DNA of 64,000 nucleotides from AP-15 sp963735445 (GTDB lineage Bacteria > Pseudomonadota > Alphaproteobacteria > ATCC43930 > CGMCC-115725), in assembly GCA_963735445.1 (NCBI GenBank), contig CAVTLC010000010.1:1-64000 (forward strand), read 5' to 3'. The translations under genes were made by a program, and so were the position numbers. Shown piece by piece: positions 18,372 through 27,366 of the stretch (positions are counted from its first letter, which is position 1; each line of letters opens with the position of its first letter). A model generated the notes under the pieces. That model was not told the DNA's origin, made no database searches, and worked only from the letters and a program-made list of their open reading frames with translations.

Positions 18372-19244
18372 GTGGTCTGGCTCGGCCTCCACGAACCTGA
18401 CGCCGATTTATTGGAGACGGTCCGTCGGCAATTCGGACTTCACGAGCTGATCATCGAAGACGCCAATCAGGCGCATCAGCGTCCGAAGATGGATGTTTAT
18501 GGCGATGTTTTATTTATCGTCTTACGGACCGCCCAGCTGATATCCGGCAAGATCCAATACGGCGAAACCCATCTGGTTGTCGGCAAAGGCTTTGTCGTAT
18601 CGATCCGGCACGGGGCCTCGGCTTCTTACGCCGAAGTCAGGCAGCGCTGCGAACGCAACCCGGATTTGTTGCGGCTCGGCGAAAGCGCGATCGTCTATGC
18701 CATTCTCGACTTTGTCGGCGATAATTACTTGCCGATCGTCGACAAGATCACCGAGGAGCTGGCCACGATCGAGGACGACATTTTCTCGACGATGCCAGCG
18801 ACCGAAAAAATCGAGCGCATCTATCGCCTGCGCGCCGGACTGCTCGACATGCGCCACGCGATCTCGCCGATGGTCGAGATCTGCAACCAATTGCGGCGCC
18901 ACGATTTTGCGATCAAAGCCGCGAAGATCCGTCCGTATCTGCGCGACGTGCACGATCATGTTTTGTTTGTCAGTGATGCGATCGCCGATCTGCGCGAACG
19001 GCTGACGGCGGCTTTCGAGGCTAGCATGCTGCTCGCGTCGGCCCGGCAAAACGAGATCGTCAAGAAACTCGCCTCCTGGGCCGCGATCCTCGCGGTGCCA
19101 ACAATGATCGCCGGCATTTACGGCATGAATTTCAAGTCGATGCCCGAACTCGAGTGGCCCTTCGGCTATCCCCTGATCATGGGATTGATGGGCGGGATCT
19201 GCGGTTATCTGTACTTCCGCTTCAAGCGCGCCGCCTGGCTCTGA
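18372..19244 (+). CDS. CorA-like magnesium/metal ion transporter
   Basis: A divalent-cation channel of the CorA family. The C-terminus shows two helices, the signature YGMNF in AGIYGMNFKSMPELEW, and the short basic end. The open frame from GTG 18372 (290 residues) lacks the first strand expected of CorA. The same frame reads back to GVINCALYRDGRRVQDIAVEE (from about 18279), typical of the family N-terminus, but has no ATG, GTG or TTG. An ATG at 18206, overlapping the ppk1 stop, begins MTDLAIPATDL in another frame. Dropping one T of the pair at 18250-18251 joins the two. The gene probably spans 18206-19244 with a frameshift. Confidence 0.8.
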   Translation: MVWLGLHEPDADLLETVRRQFGLHELIIEDANQAHQRPKMDVYGDVLFIVLRTAQLISGKIQYGETHLVVGKGFVVSIRHGASASYAEVRQRCERNPDLLRLGESAIVYAILDFVGDNYLPIVDKITEELATIEDDIFSTMPATEKIERIYRLRAGLLDMRHAISPMVEICNQLRRHDFAIKAAKIRPYLRDVHDHVLFVSDAIADLRERLTAAFEASMLLASARQNEIVKKLASWAAILAVPTMIAGIYGMNFKSMPELEWPFGYPLIMGLMGGICGYLYFRFKRAAWL

Positions 19245-19426
19245 TCGGCGCTGAGCACCTGCGGTATCGCCGCGCTAAGGCTTGGAACTCAAAACGGAAA
19301 TTGCGGCGGCGGCGCTCGCTTGACTTGTCTCGCGGCGGCGGCATACCGTTTGCACGAACGCGATCGTCCGGCCCGGCTTTTTTTGCGGGGCCGGGTGGCG
19401 ACAATCGACACCAGCAGGAGGGCATA

Positions 19427-20572
19427 GTGGCGACGTACCAGATGATCTCGGCGGATTCCCACATCGTCGAGCCGCCGGATATGTACACATCGCGGTTTGA
19501 CCCCAAACTGCGTGACCGGGCGCCGCGCATGGAGCGTCGCAAGACGCCGACCGGCCGCGAATACGATGCCTGGATGCTCGGCGACATGCAGGTCGGCACC
19601 TTGGGTGCGGTGATGCAGGCCGGGCAGCGCTTTGAAGACCCGTCGCAGATCGATTTTCTCGGGCTGTGGGAAGACGTTCGCAAGGGCGCCTATGACGCCG
19701 ACGCGATGATCACCGAGAACGAGGAAGACGGCATCTGGGGTTCGGTGTTGCAGCCGAGCCAGGGATTGTTCTGGTATCGCATCCCCGATGGCGAACTCCT
19801 GACCGAGATCTGCCGCGTCTACAACGACTGGATCGCCGATTTCTGCAAGCCGCATCCGCGCCGGCTCAAGGGCATCGCGATGCTCAATGTCGATGATCCC
19901 GATGCCGCCGCAAAGGAACTGGAGCGCGTTGTCAAATTGGGTCTCGTCGGCTCCTTTATTCCGGTGGCGCCGCGGCCGGACAAGCCGTACAGCAGCCCGG
20001 TCTACGACCGCTTTTGGGCGACCGCGGAGGCGCTTAAGCACCCGTTGCTGCTGCACATCGCGACACCGCGCGACGGCGTTCCGGCCAACGAGTTCACCAC
20101 CGACGTGACCCAGATGACCGGCGCCGGCCGTTCGACCACCGATTACTGGGTGCGCTACGCCCTCGGCTCGATGCTGTTCGCCGGCGTTTTCGACAAGTTC
20201 CCGGGTCTGAAGATCGGTTCGGTCGAGCACGAGGCGTCGTGGATCCCGCACTGGCTCAAGCAGATGGACTTTACCTATCTCGAGCGCCCGGTCTTTACCA
20301 AAGGCTGGCGGTCAAAAGACGGCCTGATGCCGAGCGAGTACTGGAAGCGCAACATGTTTGTCGAATTCATGGAGGATGATATCGGCATCAAATTGCGCGA
20401 CTATATCGGCGTCGAGAACATGCTGTGGGGCAGCGACTACCCGCATGCGGAAGCGACGTTCCCGCGCTCGCAGCAATTCCTGGCGCGGATGTTCGAAGGC
20501 GTGCCCGAAAACGAGCTGCGCAAGATCACCTCCGAGAATGCGGCGAAGATGTTCGGTTTCGAGCTCAACTGA
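19427..20572 (+). CDS. Amidohydrolase-2 family protein
   Basis: A 381-residue TIM-barrel hydrolase or decarboxylase of the amidohydrolase-2 (ACMSD-like) family. Visible are the N-terminal metal motif SADSHIVEPPDMY, HIATPRDG, the EHEASWIPHWLKQMD segment and the C-terminal WGSDYPHAEATFPRS with the metal-site Asp. Members decarboxylate or hydrolyse aromatic-acid metabolites; the substrate is unknown. The start is GTG 19427, chosen for AGGAGG at 6-nt spacing; a longer frame from 19154 overlaps CorA. It opens the catabolic neighbourhood. Confidence 0.85.
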   Translation: MATYQMISADSHIVEPPDMYTSRFDPKLRDRAPRMERRKTPTGREYDAWMLGDMQVGTLGAVMQAGQRFEDPSQIDFLGLWEDVRKGAYDADAMITENEEDGIWGSVLQPSQGLFWYRIPDGELLTEICRVYNDWIADFCKPHPRRLKGIAMLNVDDPDAAAKELERVVKLGLVGSFIPVAPRPDKPYSSPVYDRFWATAEALKHPLLLHIATPRDGVPANEFTTDVTQMTGAGRSTTDYWVRYALGSMLFAGVFDKFPGLKIGSVEHEASWIPHWLKQMDFTYLERPVFTKGWRSKDGLMPSEYWKRNMFVEFMEDDIGIKLRDYIGVENMLWGSDYPHAEATFPRSQQFLARMFEGVPENELRKITSENAAKMFGFELN

Positions 20573-20596
20573 CGCCGCAGAAGACCGACATTAGCA

Positions 20597-20674
20597 AGAC
20601 TGCTTCGTGGCGCTCGCAATGACGGGAGATCCCTGTCATTGCGAGGCGCCGCAAGGCGACGCAGCAAGTCTGCG
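20597..20674. repeat. Inverted pair of REP-like elements
   Basis: Two REP-type units face each other: AGACTGCTTCG...CGCTCGCAATGACGGG, then CTGTCATTGCGAGGCGCC...GCAGCAAGTCT. Together they can fold into one long hairpin. The position directly after the amidohydrolase stop suggests mRNA-end protection or transcript termination. Related to the single unit at 1782-1833. Confidence 0.65.
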
Positions 20675-20755
20675 CGTTAGAGGACATTAAGCATTCACAG
20701 TATTCCGGAGGGCTTCGCCGCTATTGCGCAGGTAGGCGATCTCGCGCCGGGCGAA

Positions 20756-21013
20756 ATGAAGTTTGTCGCCGTCGATGGCGAGCGCCGCGTGCTCGCCAAT
20801 GTCGATGGCGCGTTCTTTGTGCTCAAGGATGTTTGCGGGCACAAAAACGCGCCACTGTCGCGCGGCAAGCTCAACGGTTACGAACTCGAATGTCCGCTGC
20901 ATTTCGCGCGCTTTGACGTGCGCACCGGCAAATTGATCGACGGGCCAATATCGACCGATGTGCCGGCTTATGAAGTCGTGGTCGCGGCTGACACCGTCTA
21001 CTGCCGCCGCTAG
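20756..21013 (+). CDS. Rieske-type [2Fe-2S] ferredoxin
   Basis: A small electron-transfer protein. The Rieske ligands are C-G-H in KDVCGHKNAPL and C-P-L-H in ECPLHFARFD; the usual Thr of CTH is Gly. The ATG at 20756 gives 85 residues but starts inside the first strand. The frame stays open to a TAG at 20678-20680 and reads GFAAIAQVGDLAPGEMKFV, which matches the usual N-terminus, yet contains no ATG, GTG or TTG; an ATT at 20693 behind AGAGGAC is the only loosely plausible start. It likely serves an oxygenase, which is not in the window. Confidence 0.75.
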   Translation: MKFVAVDGERRVLANVDGAFFVLKDVCGHKNAPLSRGKLNGYELECPLHFARFDVRTGKLIDGPISTDVPAYEVVVAADTVYCRR

Positions 21014-21028
21014 CGCTGGCAGTAGCTG

Positions 21029-21322
21029 TCAGAGCGGCGGATACCAGTATTGCTCGATTTCCTGATCGAAAGCCCGGTCCGGCCAGTCGGGCTCACTCGT
21101 GTCGCAACGCGGCGCCTGCTCCAATTTGTCACGGTCGGCATCAACGACATAACCAGCCACACGCGGTTCGTACTTAAGCGCTCTCCACGGTAGCGGTATC
21201 CGGCTGTCGCCGAGTCCGAAAAATCCGCCGAACGAGGCCACGGCATACACGACCTGACCGCTGTATTTGTCGATCATCAAATGATGAATACGGCCGAGAT
21301 GCCTGCCCTTCGCATCAAACAC
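21029..21322 (-). CDS. PRC-barrel domain protein
   Basis: A 97-residue piece with a PRC-barrel fold (VFDAKGRHLGRIHHLMIDKYSGQVVYAV, residues 1-60) followed by an acidic tail. Such small proteins bind RNA, membranes or photosynthetic complexes; the role here is unknown. The GTG at 21322 truncates the barrel. The frame reads back through SDKVEGTA to about 21409, and an ATG at 21413 with GGAGAGCGGG upstream lies one base out of frame. Removing one base of the TT at 21409-21410 gives MTHSANLGESGTAIEETQRL. The gene is thus probably 21029-21413 with a one-base insertion. Confidence 0.65.
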   Translation of the reverse strand: MFDAKGRHLGRIHHLMIDKYSGQVVYAVASFGGFFGLGDSRIPLPWRALKYEPRVAGYVVDADRDKLEQAPRCDTSEPDWPDRAFDQEIEQYWYPPL

Positions 21323-21480
21323 CGCAGTGCCCTCGACTTTATCGGAAGCAATAAGCCGTTGGGTTTCCTCGATCGCAGTGCCGCTTTCGCCGAGATTTGC
21401 TGAATGCGTTCATCTTGCCCGCTCTCCAGCGAGTTGCCGATGTGTCGAGAACAGATGTCTTTGCCGGCGGTTTCCGGCGA

Positions 21481-22428
21481 TCATCCGGTTGTTGCAGCAC
21501 CTTGCGGGCGGTGGCGTTTGACGGCTTCCGGGTTGGTCGAGTCGGCGCCCATATAGATCCCGCGTTCCCATTGGCGCTTTAGCGGATCGACGACCTTTAG
21601 CGACATGCGGCCGACATGTTGCACTTCGATCTCGACAGTCTCGCCATCCTGCAATGCGCCGAGGCCCTCGTGATTGGTGCCGCAAGCGATCAGGTCGCCG
21701 CTGTTCAATGTCATGACGGTTGAGGCGAATTCGATCAGCTCGGGTACGCGGTGCTCCATATCGTCGGTGTTGTAGTTGTGTCGCAATTGACCGTCGTTCC
21801 AGAAACGAACGATCACATCGTTGGGCTCGGGGATCTCGTCTGCGGTGGTAATGCACGGCCCGATCGGTGCGAAGGTATCGAACGATTTGCCGAGCCAGCT
21901 GCCGGCTTTCCAGGTGCGGCGGCCTTCGCCGCGGGCCGAGACATCGATCAGCCCGGTATAGCCGAAGACTGCGCTGCGCCAGTTGGCTTGGCTGACCTTT
22001 TTCGCCGGCCCCTTGATCACCAGCGCCAATTCCGCCTCATGCATAAAGATCCACGGCTCGGTAAATTCGGGCAATTGGATCGTGTCGCCGGGCCCGACCA
22101 CCGCTTCCGGGTTCTTTAAAAACATATTGAGCGGCCGCGGCTCGCGCTGCGCGTGCTCCCAGTAATTGGCGATGCAGCACAAGATCTTGCCGGGCCGCGG
22201 CAGAGGTGCGCGCAACCGCACTCGATCGATCGGCAATGCTTCGCCATCGACAGCGAGCTTTTCGAGCGTCGGCCGCAGCCGGTCGAAGCCGTCGATCAAA
22301 TTCTGCATCGTCAGTTGCGGGGTGTGGCCGCGCTCGACGACGCTTGCGAGGTTGACGACCCCGCGATCGGTCAACAGACCCGGCATCGGCCCGCTTTGCC
22401 CGGCCGTCTCGAACATCACCAATTTCAT
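21481..22428 (-). CDS. Fumarylacetoacetate hydrolase family protein
   Basis: A 315-residue FAH-superfamily enzyme, probably cleaving or decarboxylating a dicarbonyl intermediate of ring catabolism. Seen are the N-terminal cap (about 1-75), then the catalytic domain with CCIANYWEHA, metal ligands in FMHEAELALVIKG and the later GYTGLIDVSAR and LIACGTNHEGLG motifs. The start is ATG 22428, preceded by GGGGAGGCGAGC; an open frame to 22914 lies over the divergent dioxygenase gene and is not used. It is head-to-head with the TauD-type genes, sharing a 129-nt promoter region. Confidence 0.88.
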   Translation of the reverse strand: MKLVMFETAGQSGPMPGLLTDRGVVNLASVVERGHTPQLTMQNLIDGFDRLRPTLEKLAVDGEALPIDRVRLRAPLPRPGKILCCIANYWEHAQREPRPLNMFLKNPEAVVGPGDTIQLPEFTEPWIFMHEAELALVIKGPAKKVSQANWRSAVFGYTGLIDVSARGEGRRTWKAGSWLGKSFDTFAPIGPCITTADEIPEPNDVIVRFWNDGQLRHNYNTDDMEHRVPELIEFASTVMTLNSGDLIACGTNHEGLGALQDGETVEIEVQHVGRMSLKVVDPLKRQWERGIYMGADSTNPEAVKRHRPQGAATTG

Positions 22429-22557
22429 GCTCGCCTCCCCATAATCCGGCGCGGAGATTACCGGGTCCGGCGCATGGCAACCATCGCATTCTCTCGGTTG
22501 ACATCCGGCGATGCCGGGGCCGACGCTTGGCACCATCGGGTTTGGGAGGAATGAGCG

Positions 22558-23406
22558 ATGGAAATTCGCCTGTTGGGGCCGCAGATCGGCGTCGAAGTGA
22601 CCGGGGTCGATGTCAAGACACTCGATGACCGCGGCTTTGCGCCGATTTATCAGGCCTGGCTCGATTACAACGTCATGTGCGTGCGCGACCAGGAGCTGAC
22701 GATACCCGATTTCCTGCATTACAGCCGCCGCTTTGGGCCGGTTGTGCCGCACCCGTCGAAATCGACGCGTCATCCCGAACATCCCGAGATCACGATGCTC
22801 GGCGTCAACAAATTCGATGCCGACGGCAAGTTGCGCGACGAGATCTATCGCCGCGGCGCCGAGGGCTGGCACACCGACGGCGCCTATAACCAGGCCCCGT
22901 TCAAGGCGACGCAACTCTACGCGCTGGCGGTGCCGAGCCGCGGCGGCAACACCTTGTTCGCCAATGGCTACGCTGCTTACGACGCACTGCCGCAGCGGCT
23001 AAAGGACCGGCTCGACGGCGTCATCGGCGCCTTCGCCTATGCGGGCCGTCGCGGTAGGTCGCGATTGCTCAATCCCGAGGACCAGGATTGGACCCCGGTT
23101 TATCACCCGGTTATCCGCATCCACCCGGAGACCGGACGCAAATCGCTGTATTTCGATCCGGGCAAGATCGTCAGCTTTGTCGGGATCGAGGAGCGCGAGG
23201 GCGACGAACTGATCGCCGAGCTGAAAGAGCGGATGATCGCGCCCGACGCCGAATACCACCATGTCTGGCGCAAGGGCGACATCGTGATCTGGGACAATCG
23301 CTGCTCGTATCACAAGGCTGCCGGCGATTACCCGCCCGAGGAGGACCGCATCCATTGGCGGGTGTCGATCAATGATTTCGGCGTCCAGGCGCTGGCGGCG
23401 GAGTAA
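22558..23406 (+). CDS. TauD/TfdA-family dioxygenase (1)
   Basis: A 282-residue Fe(II)/2-oxoglutarate-dependent dioxygenase. The iron triad is H-x-D in EGWHTDGAY and the distal His in CSYHKAAG; the 2-oxoglutarate Arg is in RIHWRVSIND. RIHPETGRKSLYF is the family block. Substrates of relatives include taurine, alkylsulfonates and phenoxyacetates; the substrate here is unknown. GGGAGGAATGAGCG lies ahead of the ATG. The paralogue starts 5 nt after its stop. Confidence 0.88.
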   Translation: MEIRLLGPQIGVEVTGVDVKTLDDRGFAPIYQAWLDYNVMCVRDQELTIPDFLHYSRRFGPVVPHPSKSTRHPEHPEITMLGVNKFDADGKLRDEIYRRGAEGWHTDGAYNQAPFKATQLYALAVPSRGGNTLFANGYAAYDALPQRLKDRLDGVIGAFAYAGRRGRSRLLNPEDQDWTPVYHPVIRIHPETGRKSLYFDPGKIVSFVGIEEREGDELIAELKERMIAPDAEYHHVWRKGDIVIWDNRCSYHKAAGDYPPEEDRIHWRVSINDFGVQALAAE

Positions 23407-23411
23407 CCTCG

Positions 23412-24299
23412 ATGAGCATTGAGATCGTCCCATTTGAAGCCGGGCTTGGCGCCGATATCCGCGGCGTCGACATCCGCGAGCCGCTTTCCCCCGGCGATCG
23501 CGATGCGATCCGGGCCGCTTGGCTCGAGCATCTGGTATTGCGCTTTCGTGACCAGTCGATGACCGACGCGCAGCACATGGCGTTCACCCGCCAGTTTGGC
23601 GAGCTCGAATTCAATCCCGCCGCCCTTATTCAAAAACAATACGGCGTCGAGACCCAGAGCGATGGCCGGCGGCGTGACGTGCCGCCCGAAATCTCGGTGA
23701 TCTCCAACATTATCGAGAACGGCAAGGCGATTGGCGGCCTCGGCGACGGCGAGGCGTTCTGGCATACCGACAGCTCGTTTGTCGACGTGCCGCCGGCAGC
23801 GAGCCTGTTGCGCTCGCTCGAAGTGCCGCCACCGAGCGCGGGCGGCTCGACCTATTTCCTGAATATGTACTCGGCCTACGAAACCCTGCCGGACGACCTC
23901 AAGGAGCGGATCGCCGGATTGCAAGCGATCCATGCCGCAACTCATTCGAGCGGCGGCAAGGCGCATCAAGGTTTCGAAAACATTGCTGACCCTTCGAAAG
24001 TGCCGGGAGCGCACCAGCCGCTCGTCCGCACGCATCCCGAGACCGGGCGCAAGGCGCTGTTTCTCGGGCGGCGGATCAATGCCTATGTGCTGGGGCTTTC
24101 TGTCGAGGACAGCGAAGCGCTGCTCGATCAATTATGGGACCACGCGACCCAGGACAAATTCACCTGGCGCCAGGATTGGCGGGTCGGCGATCTCATTTGG
24201 TGGGATAATCGCTGTGCGATGCACCGCCGCGACGCGTTTGACCCCTCGGCGCGCCGGCTGATGCACCGCACTCAGCTCAAAGGCACCCGACCGGTCTGA
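23412..24299 (+). CDS. TauD/TfdA-family dioxygenase (2)
   Basis: A 295-residue paralogue of the preceding gene, almost certainly cotranscribed. Iron ligands are H-x-D in AFWHTDSSF and His in CAMHRRDAF; RRLMHRTQL carries the 2-oxoglutarate Arg. RTHPETGRKALFLGRR is the conserved block. Two tandem members may act on successive or related substrates, or form a mixed oligomer (inference). Confidence 0.88.
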   Translation: MSIEIVPFEAGLGADIRGVDIREPLSPGDRDAIRAAWLEHLVLRFRDQSMTDAQHMAFTRQFGELEFNPAALIQKQYGVETQSDGRRRDVPPEISVISNIIENGKAIGGLGDGEAFWHTDSSFVDVPPAASLLRSLEVPPPSAGGSTYFLNMYSAYETLPDDLKERIAGLQAIHAATHSSGGKAHQGFENIADPSKVPGAHQPLVRTHPETGRKALFLGRRINAYVLGLSVEDSEALLDQLWDHATQDKFTWRQDWRVGDLIWWDNRCAMHRRDAFDPSARRLMHRTQLKGTRPV

Positions 24300-24443
24300 G
24301 GGCGCCAGTTAGCACGCGACGGTCATCACCCTATTAACTGAACGTATCGTTGAGATATTGACAATTCATGTGATTTCGGCTATTTTCGCCGGAATTTGTC
24401 ATCGTTGACCAGTATTAAACGGCACTAAATATGAGGCGGGCGA

Positions 24444-24962
24444 TTGCCGACTGACAAACCCAGAAATTACGAAATTGGCTATTGCAAGCCGCCGGTCGCG
24501 ACGCAGTTCAAAAAGGGCAATCGGGCCAACCCGCGCGGCCGGTCGCGCAACACCGAGAGCCTAGCCAAGATATTGCAGCGGGCACTCGACGCACCAGCGG
24601 GCAGCAGCGACGGCAAGCGGCCCCGGCTGACAAAACGCGAGCTGATGATCCGCGGCCTTGTCGAGCGCTCGGCGGGCTCCGACCTCGCCGCGACCAAGCT
24701 GCTGTTCGAATTGTTGCGCAAGGCCGATCCGAATGCTGTCGCCCCCGACCCCGAGGAGGCGGCGCCGCTTGGTGAAGACGCGCTGGCCCAGTTGAAAAAG
24801 CGCCTCGCTCGTCTCGCCCGCGCACAGCTGGCCGATCCGGCCAGCAACCCGATCGACAACGACACCGACCCGCCATCCGAGCCCGGCGATGCGGACGACC
24901 CGGGGAATAACGGCGATCTCACCGGAACAACCGATCCCAACGACACGCCGGTCAGCGAGTAA
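24444..24962 (+). CDS. DUF5681 domain protein
   Basis: A 172-residue cytoplasmic protein of unknown function. Residues 7-37 match the DUF5681 motif (YEIGYCKPPVATQFKKGNRANPRGR is split here by its Cys; the core is GYxKPPxxTxFKKGxxxNPxGR). The Asp/Pro-rich C-terminal tail (about 125-172) is probably disordered. The start is TTG 24444 behind GAGGCGGG; no ATG is in frame. DUF5681 genes occur scattered in alphaproteobacteria, often near mobile DNA, but nothing mobile is seen here. It has its own AT-rich upstream region (24300-24443). Confidence 0.75.
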   Translation: MPTDKPRNYEIGYCKPPVATQFKKGNRANPRGRSRNTESLAKILQRALDAPAGSSDGKRPRLTKRELMIRGLVERSAGSDLAATKLLFELLRKADPNAVAPDPEEAAPLGEDALAQLKKRLARLARAQLADPASNPIDNDTDPPSEPGDADDPGNNGDLTGTTDPNDTPVSE

Positions 24963-25023
24963 CTGCCCCTTTTCGGTCCCGTGCCGCCTCTTATCCCGCT
25001 GGCGCCTGACCTCCGGCCCGCGC

Positions 25024-25425
25024 TTAGTCGAGCGTGCGCGGGTCTTCGATCGCGAAGGTCAAGTGCTGGGTCGGCTGCGGTGTTGTGGTCATTAGGCTGA
25101 CGCCATCAGGCGCCTCAAAGCGGTGCCATTTCCCTTGCGGGACGATGACCACCATCCCGGCCTTTAGCTCAAACGATTGCGGGCCGTCATCGAACATGAT
25201 GTGAAAGGTCGTGGCGCCGTCGACGACCTGTACGATCTCGTCGCCATTGACGTGGCGCTCCCACGGGCCTTCGCCGGAAAACTTGGCAAGATTGATGGCG
25301 CTGTCGCGATATGGCGCCAACCGGGCAAAAGCGCCCTCACGGTCAGCTTCCGGCGTCTCCGGCGTGCGCCCGCGCAACATCTTCAGCTTGGCCAGCTCGG
25401 CCTTGGTATCGAGGATCGTCAGCAC
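25024..25425 (-). CDS. Cupin-domain protein
   Basis: A 133-residue single-domain cupin. Seen are the two cupin motifs around EGPWERHVNGDEIVQVVDG and VVIVPQGKWHRFEAP, with likely metal His/Glu ligands. Small cupins like this act as isomerases, dioxygenases or sensors; nothing more specific is visible. The start is GTG 25425, because GGAGGT lies 6 nt upstream; the open frame to 25500 lacks a ribosome site. Confidence 0.8.
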   Translation of the reverse strand: MLTILDTKAELAKLKMLRGRTPETPEADREGAFARLAPYRDSAINLAKFSGEGPWERHVNGDEIVQVVDGATTFHIMFDDGPQSFELKAGMVVIVPQGKWHRFEAPDGVSLMTTTPQPTQHLTFAIEDPRTLD

Positions 25426-25558
25426 TCTTCTACCTCCATTTGATGACCTCCGGGAGGTGGCTCCCAAGGTCAGCCGCTCATCGGATGACAAGATAGCCAC
25501 ACGTTGTTTGAGGGCCTATCGCCAAAACAGGATCGCGGTCTGTTGCCGTCTTTGGGCG

Positions 25559-27055
25559 CTAGTCGAGCGGCGCGCCATAGCGATTGATGTGGTAGGGCTG
25601 GTGGGCCATTCCCGGGCAGTGGCTGCCGACGACCGGCTCGAGCGCCTCGTACAGCCGGCGGTTGTCGGCATTCGCGGCAGCAAGCCGCTCGCGCGCGGCT
25701 TCGACGCGCTGAACCAGACGGGGCATATCGACGGTCAGCACCCGCCGGTTGTCGACGATCATCCGGCCCCCGATCATGACGCTCGCGACGGCACTGCCGT
25801 CTTCAGTGTGGACAAGCTGGTTAACCGGATCGTTCAATGGCAGCCAATTGGGATGGTCGAGATCGAGCATAACGATGTCGGCCTTATAGCCGGGGGCGAT
25901 CCGCCCGATCCGGCCGGCGAAGCCGAGCGCCTTGGCGCCGCCTTCGGTCGCCGCCAACGCGACCTCGCGCGTCGTCAGCCAGCGCCGCCATTCGGGACCC
26001 CGCACCTTTGAGGCGAACGAGGCCAGCCGCATCGCCTCATACATATTCTGGTTGTCGGAGCAATTGGCGCCATCGGTGCCGATGCCGAGATTGACCCGCC
26101 GCTCGAGCATCGCCCGTGTATCGGCGATACCGCCGCCGAGCCGCATATTGCTGCCCGGGTTGTGCGCGACCGAGGCGCCGTGGTCGCCGAGCCGGGCCAT
26201 GTCGTCATTGTCGAGCCACACCCCATGGGCGACGGTAAAATGCGGCCCGAGTACGCCCAGCGCATCGAGATGGGCGGTCTGGGTCATGCCGTAGACGCGG
26301 ATGCCGGTCACCGCCTGAACCTTCGACTCGGCAACATGGCTGTGCAATGCGACATCGAACTCGCGAGCGAGATCGGCGCAGCCCCGGATGAAAGCATCCG
26401 AGCAATGATGCGGGATCGTCGGCGCCACCGCCGGGCATACCTGGTCGCGGTCGAACGACCAGCCGGACAATGCCGCGCGCATGCCTGATATCGTCGCTTC
26501 GGCCGGCGGCAGCCGCAACTCGGCGGCGCGCGTCTGCAATCCCGGCGGCAAGGCCTCCATCAAGCCCGGGATCGCCTCGAAAAAGCTGCGGTCGGCGACC
26601 ATCGGCGCCACCACCGCGCGCATGCCGAGATCGGCATAGGCCTGCCCCGCCAATCTCAGTCCTTCAGCGGTCGGCAACGGCCATTCGAACGACAAATCGT
26701 AGCAGGCGGTGCAACCCTTCATGACCATCTCGACCGCACCCAGCTGGGTCGACAAATAGCGGTCCTCGAGGGTGCGGTTGCCGGTGATCCAGGGTGCGGC
26801 GGTCAGCAGCAACTCCAAGGTCCAGCGGTCGCCCATGCCCTTGCCGAGATTGCCGTGGCCATGGGTGTGGGCGTTGACCAAGCCGGGATGGAGCAGCCGC
26901 CGTGCGGCGGAAATCTCGACCGCATCGGGCGGCGCCATCAGGCCGGGCGCGCCGATCTCACGGATCGTATCGCCATCGATCAGGATGTCGGCGAAATCGG
27001 CGGTGCCGGCGGCGATGTCGAGCACGCGACCGCCGCGCAGGATCGTCCAGGCCAT
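25559..27055 (-). CDS. Amidohydrolase (deaminase/chlorohydrolase-like)
   Basis: A 498-residue metal-dependent hydrolase of the cytosine-deaminase/ATZ-TRZ/GuaD group. It has an N-terminal composite beta domain (1-60), the metal motif NAHTHGHG, HSHVAES, TVAHGVWLDNDDM and GIGTDGANCSDNQNMYEAMR, where the conserved Asp activates water. Relatives deaminate or dechlorinate purines and triazines. The longer-than-usual C-terminus ends with a second beta segment. GGAGAATAGC precedes the ATG. Confidence 0.85.
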   Translation of the reverse strand: MAWTILRGGRVLDIAAGTADFADILIDGDTIREIGAPGLMAPPDAVEISAARRLLHPGLVNAHTHGHGNLGKGMGDRWTLELLLTAAPWITGNRTLEDRYLSTQLGAVEMVMKGCTACYDLSFEWPLPTAEGLRLAGQAYADLGMRAVVAPMVADRSFFEAIPGLMEALPPGLQTRAAELRLPPAEATISGMRAALSGWSFDRDQVCPAVAPTIPHHCSDAFIRGCADLAREFDVALHSHVAESKVQAVTGIRVYGMTQTAHLDALGVLGPHFTVAHGVWLDNDDMARLGDHGASVAHNPGSNMRLGGGIADTRAMLERRVNLGIGTDGANCSDNQNMYEAMRLASFASKVRGPEWRRWLTTREVALAATEGGAKALGFAGRIGRIAPGYKADIVMLDLDHPNWLPLNDPVNQLVHTEDGSAVASVMIGGRMIVDNRRVLTVDMPRLVQRVEAARERLAAANADNRRLYEALEPVVGSHCPGMAHQPYHINRYGAPLD

Positions 27056-27177
27056 GCTATTCTCCGGGTCCGTGGGTCGGTCTTCGATGTTAGCGCAAGA
27101 CCCATGCCACGCGATTTTTAGCTGACCCCGTCCCGATCTGCGGCGGCAAAATGGCTGATAACAGTTTGCCTATTCCG

Positions 27178-27272
27178 CTTTGGCCGGGCTCGACCCGGCC
27201 ATCCACGCGTCTTAACAGCCGAACCAAAATCGTGGATGCGCGGATCAAGTCCGCGCAAGGCGGTATGGGTGG
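27178..27272. repeat. Intergenic palindromic repeat of the 'GLDPGIH' family
   Basis: Two arms flank a short spacer: GGCCGGGCTCGACCCGGCC with ATCCACG, then CGTGGATG with CGCGGATCAAGTCCGCGC. The outer CATCCACG/CGTGGATG arms pair with each other, and each inner arm is itself palindromic. The same plan is found inside mnmE at 62302-62403. It lies between an amidohydrolase and the enoyl-CoA hydratase in a 272-nt gap. Confidence 0.65.
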
Positions 27273-27366
27273 TCCGAAACCGTAAATTCCCCGGACAACC
27301 TGGCGCTCCTGCAGGAAGAAGAAAGGTATGATCGGAGGGCGAGAGGTTACGCAGATCGAGGGAGCC

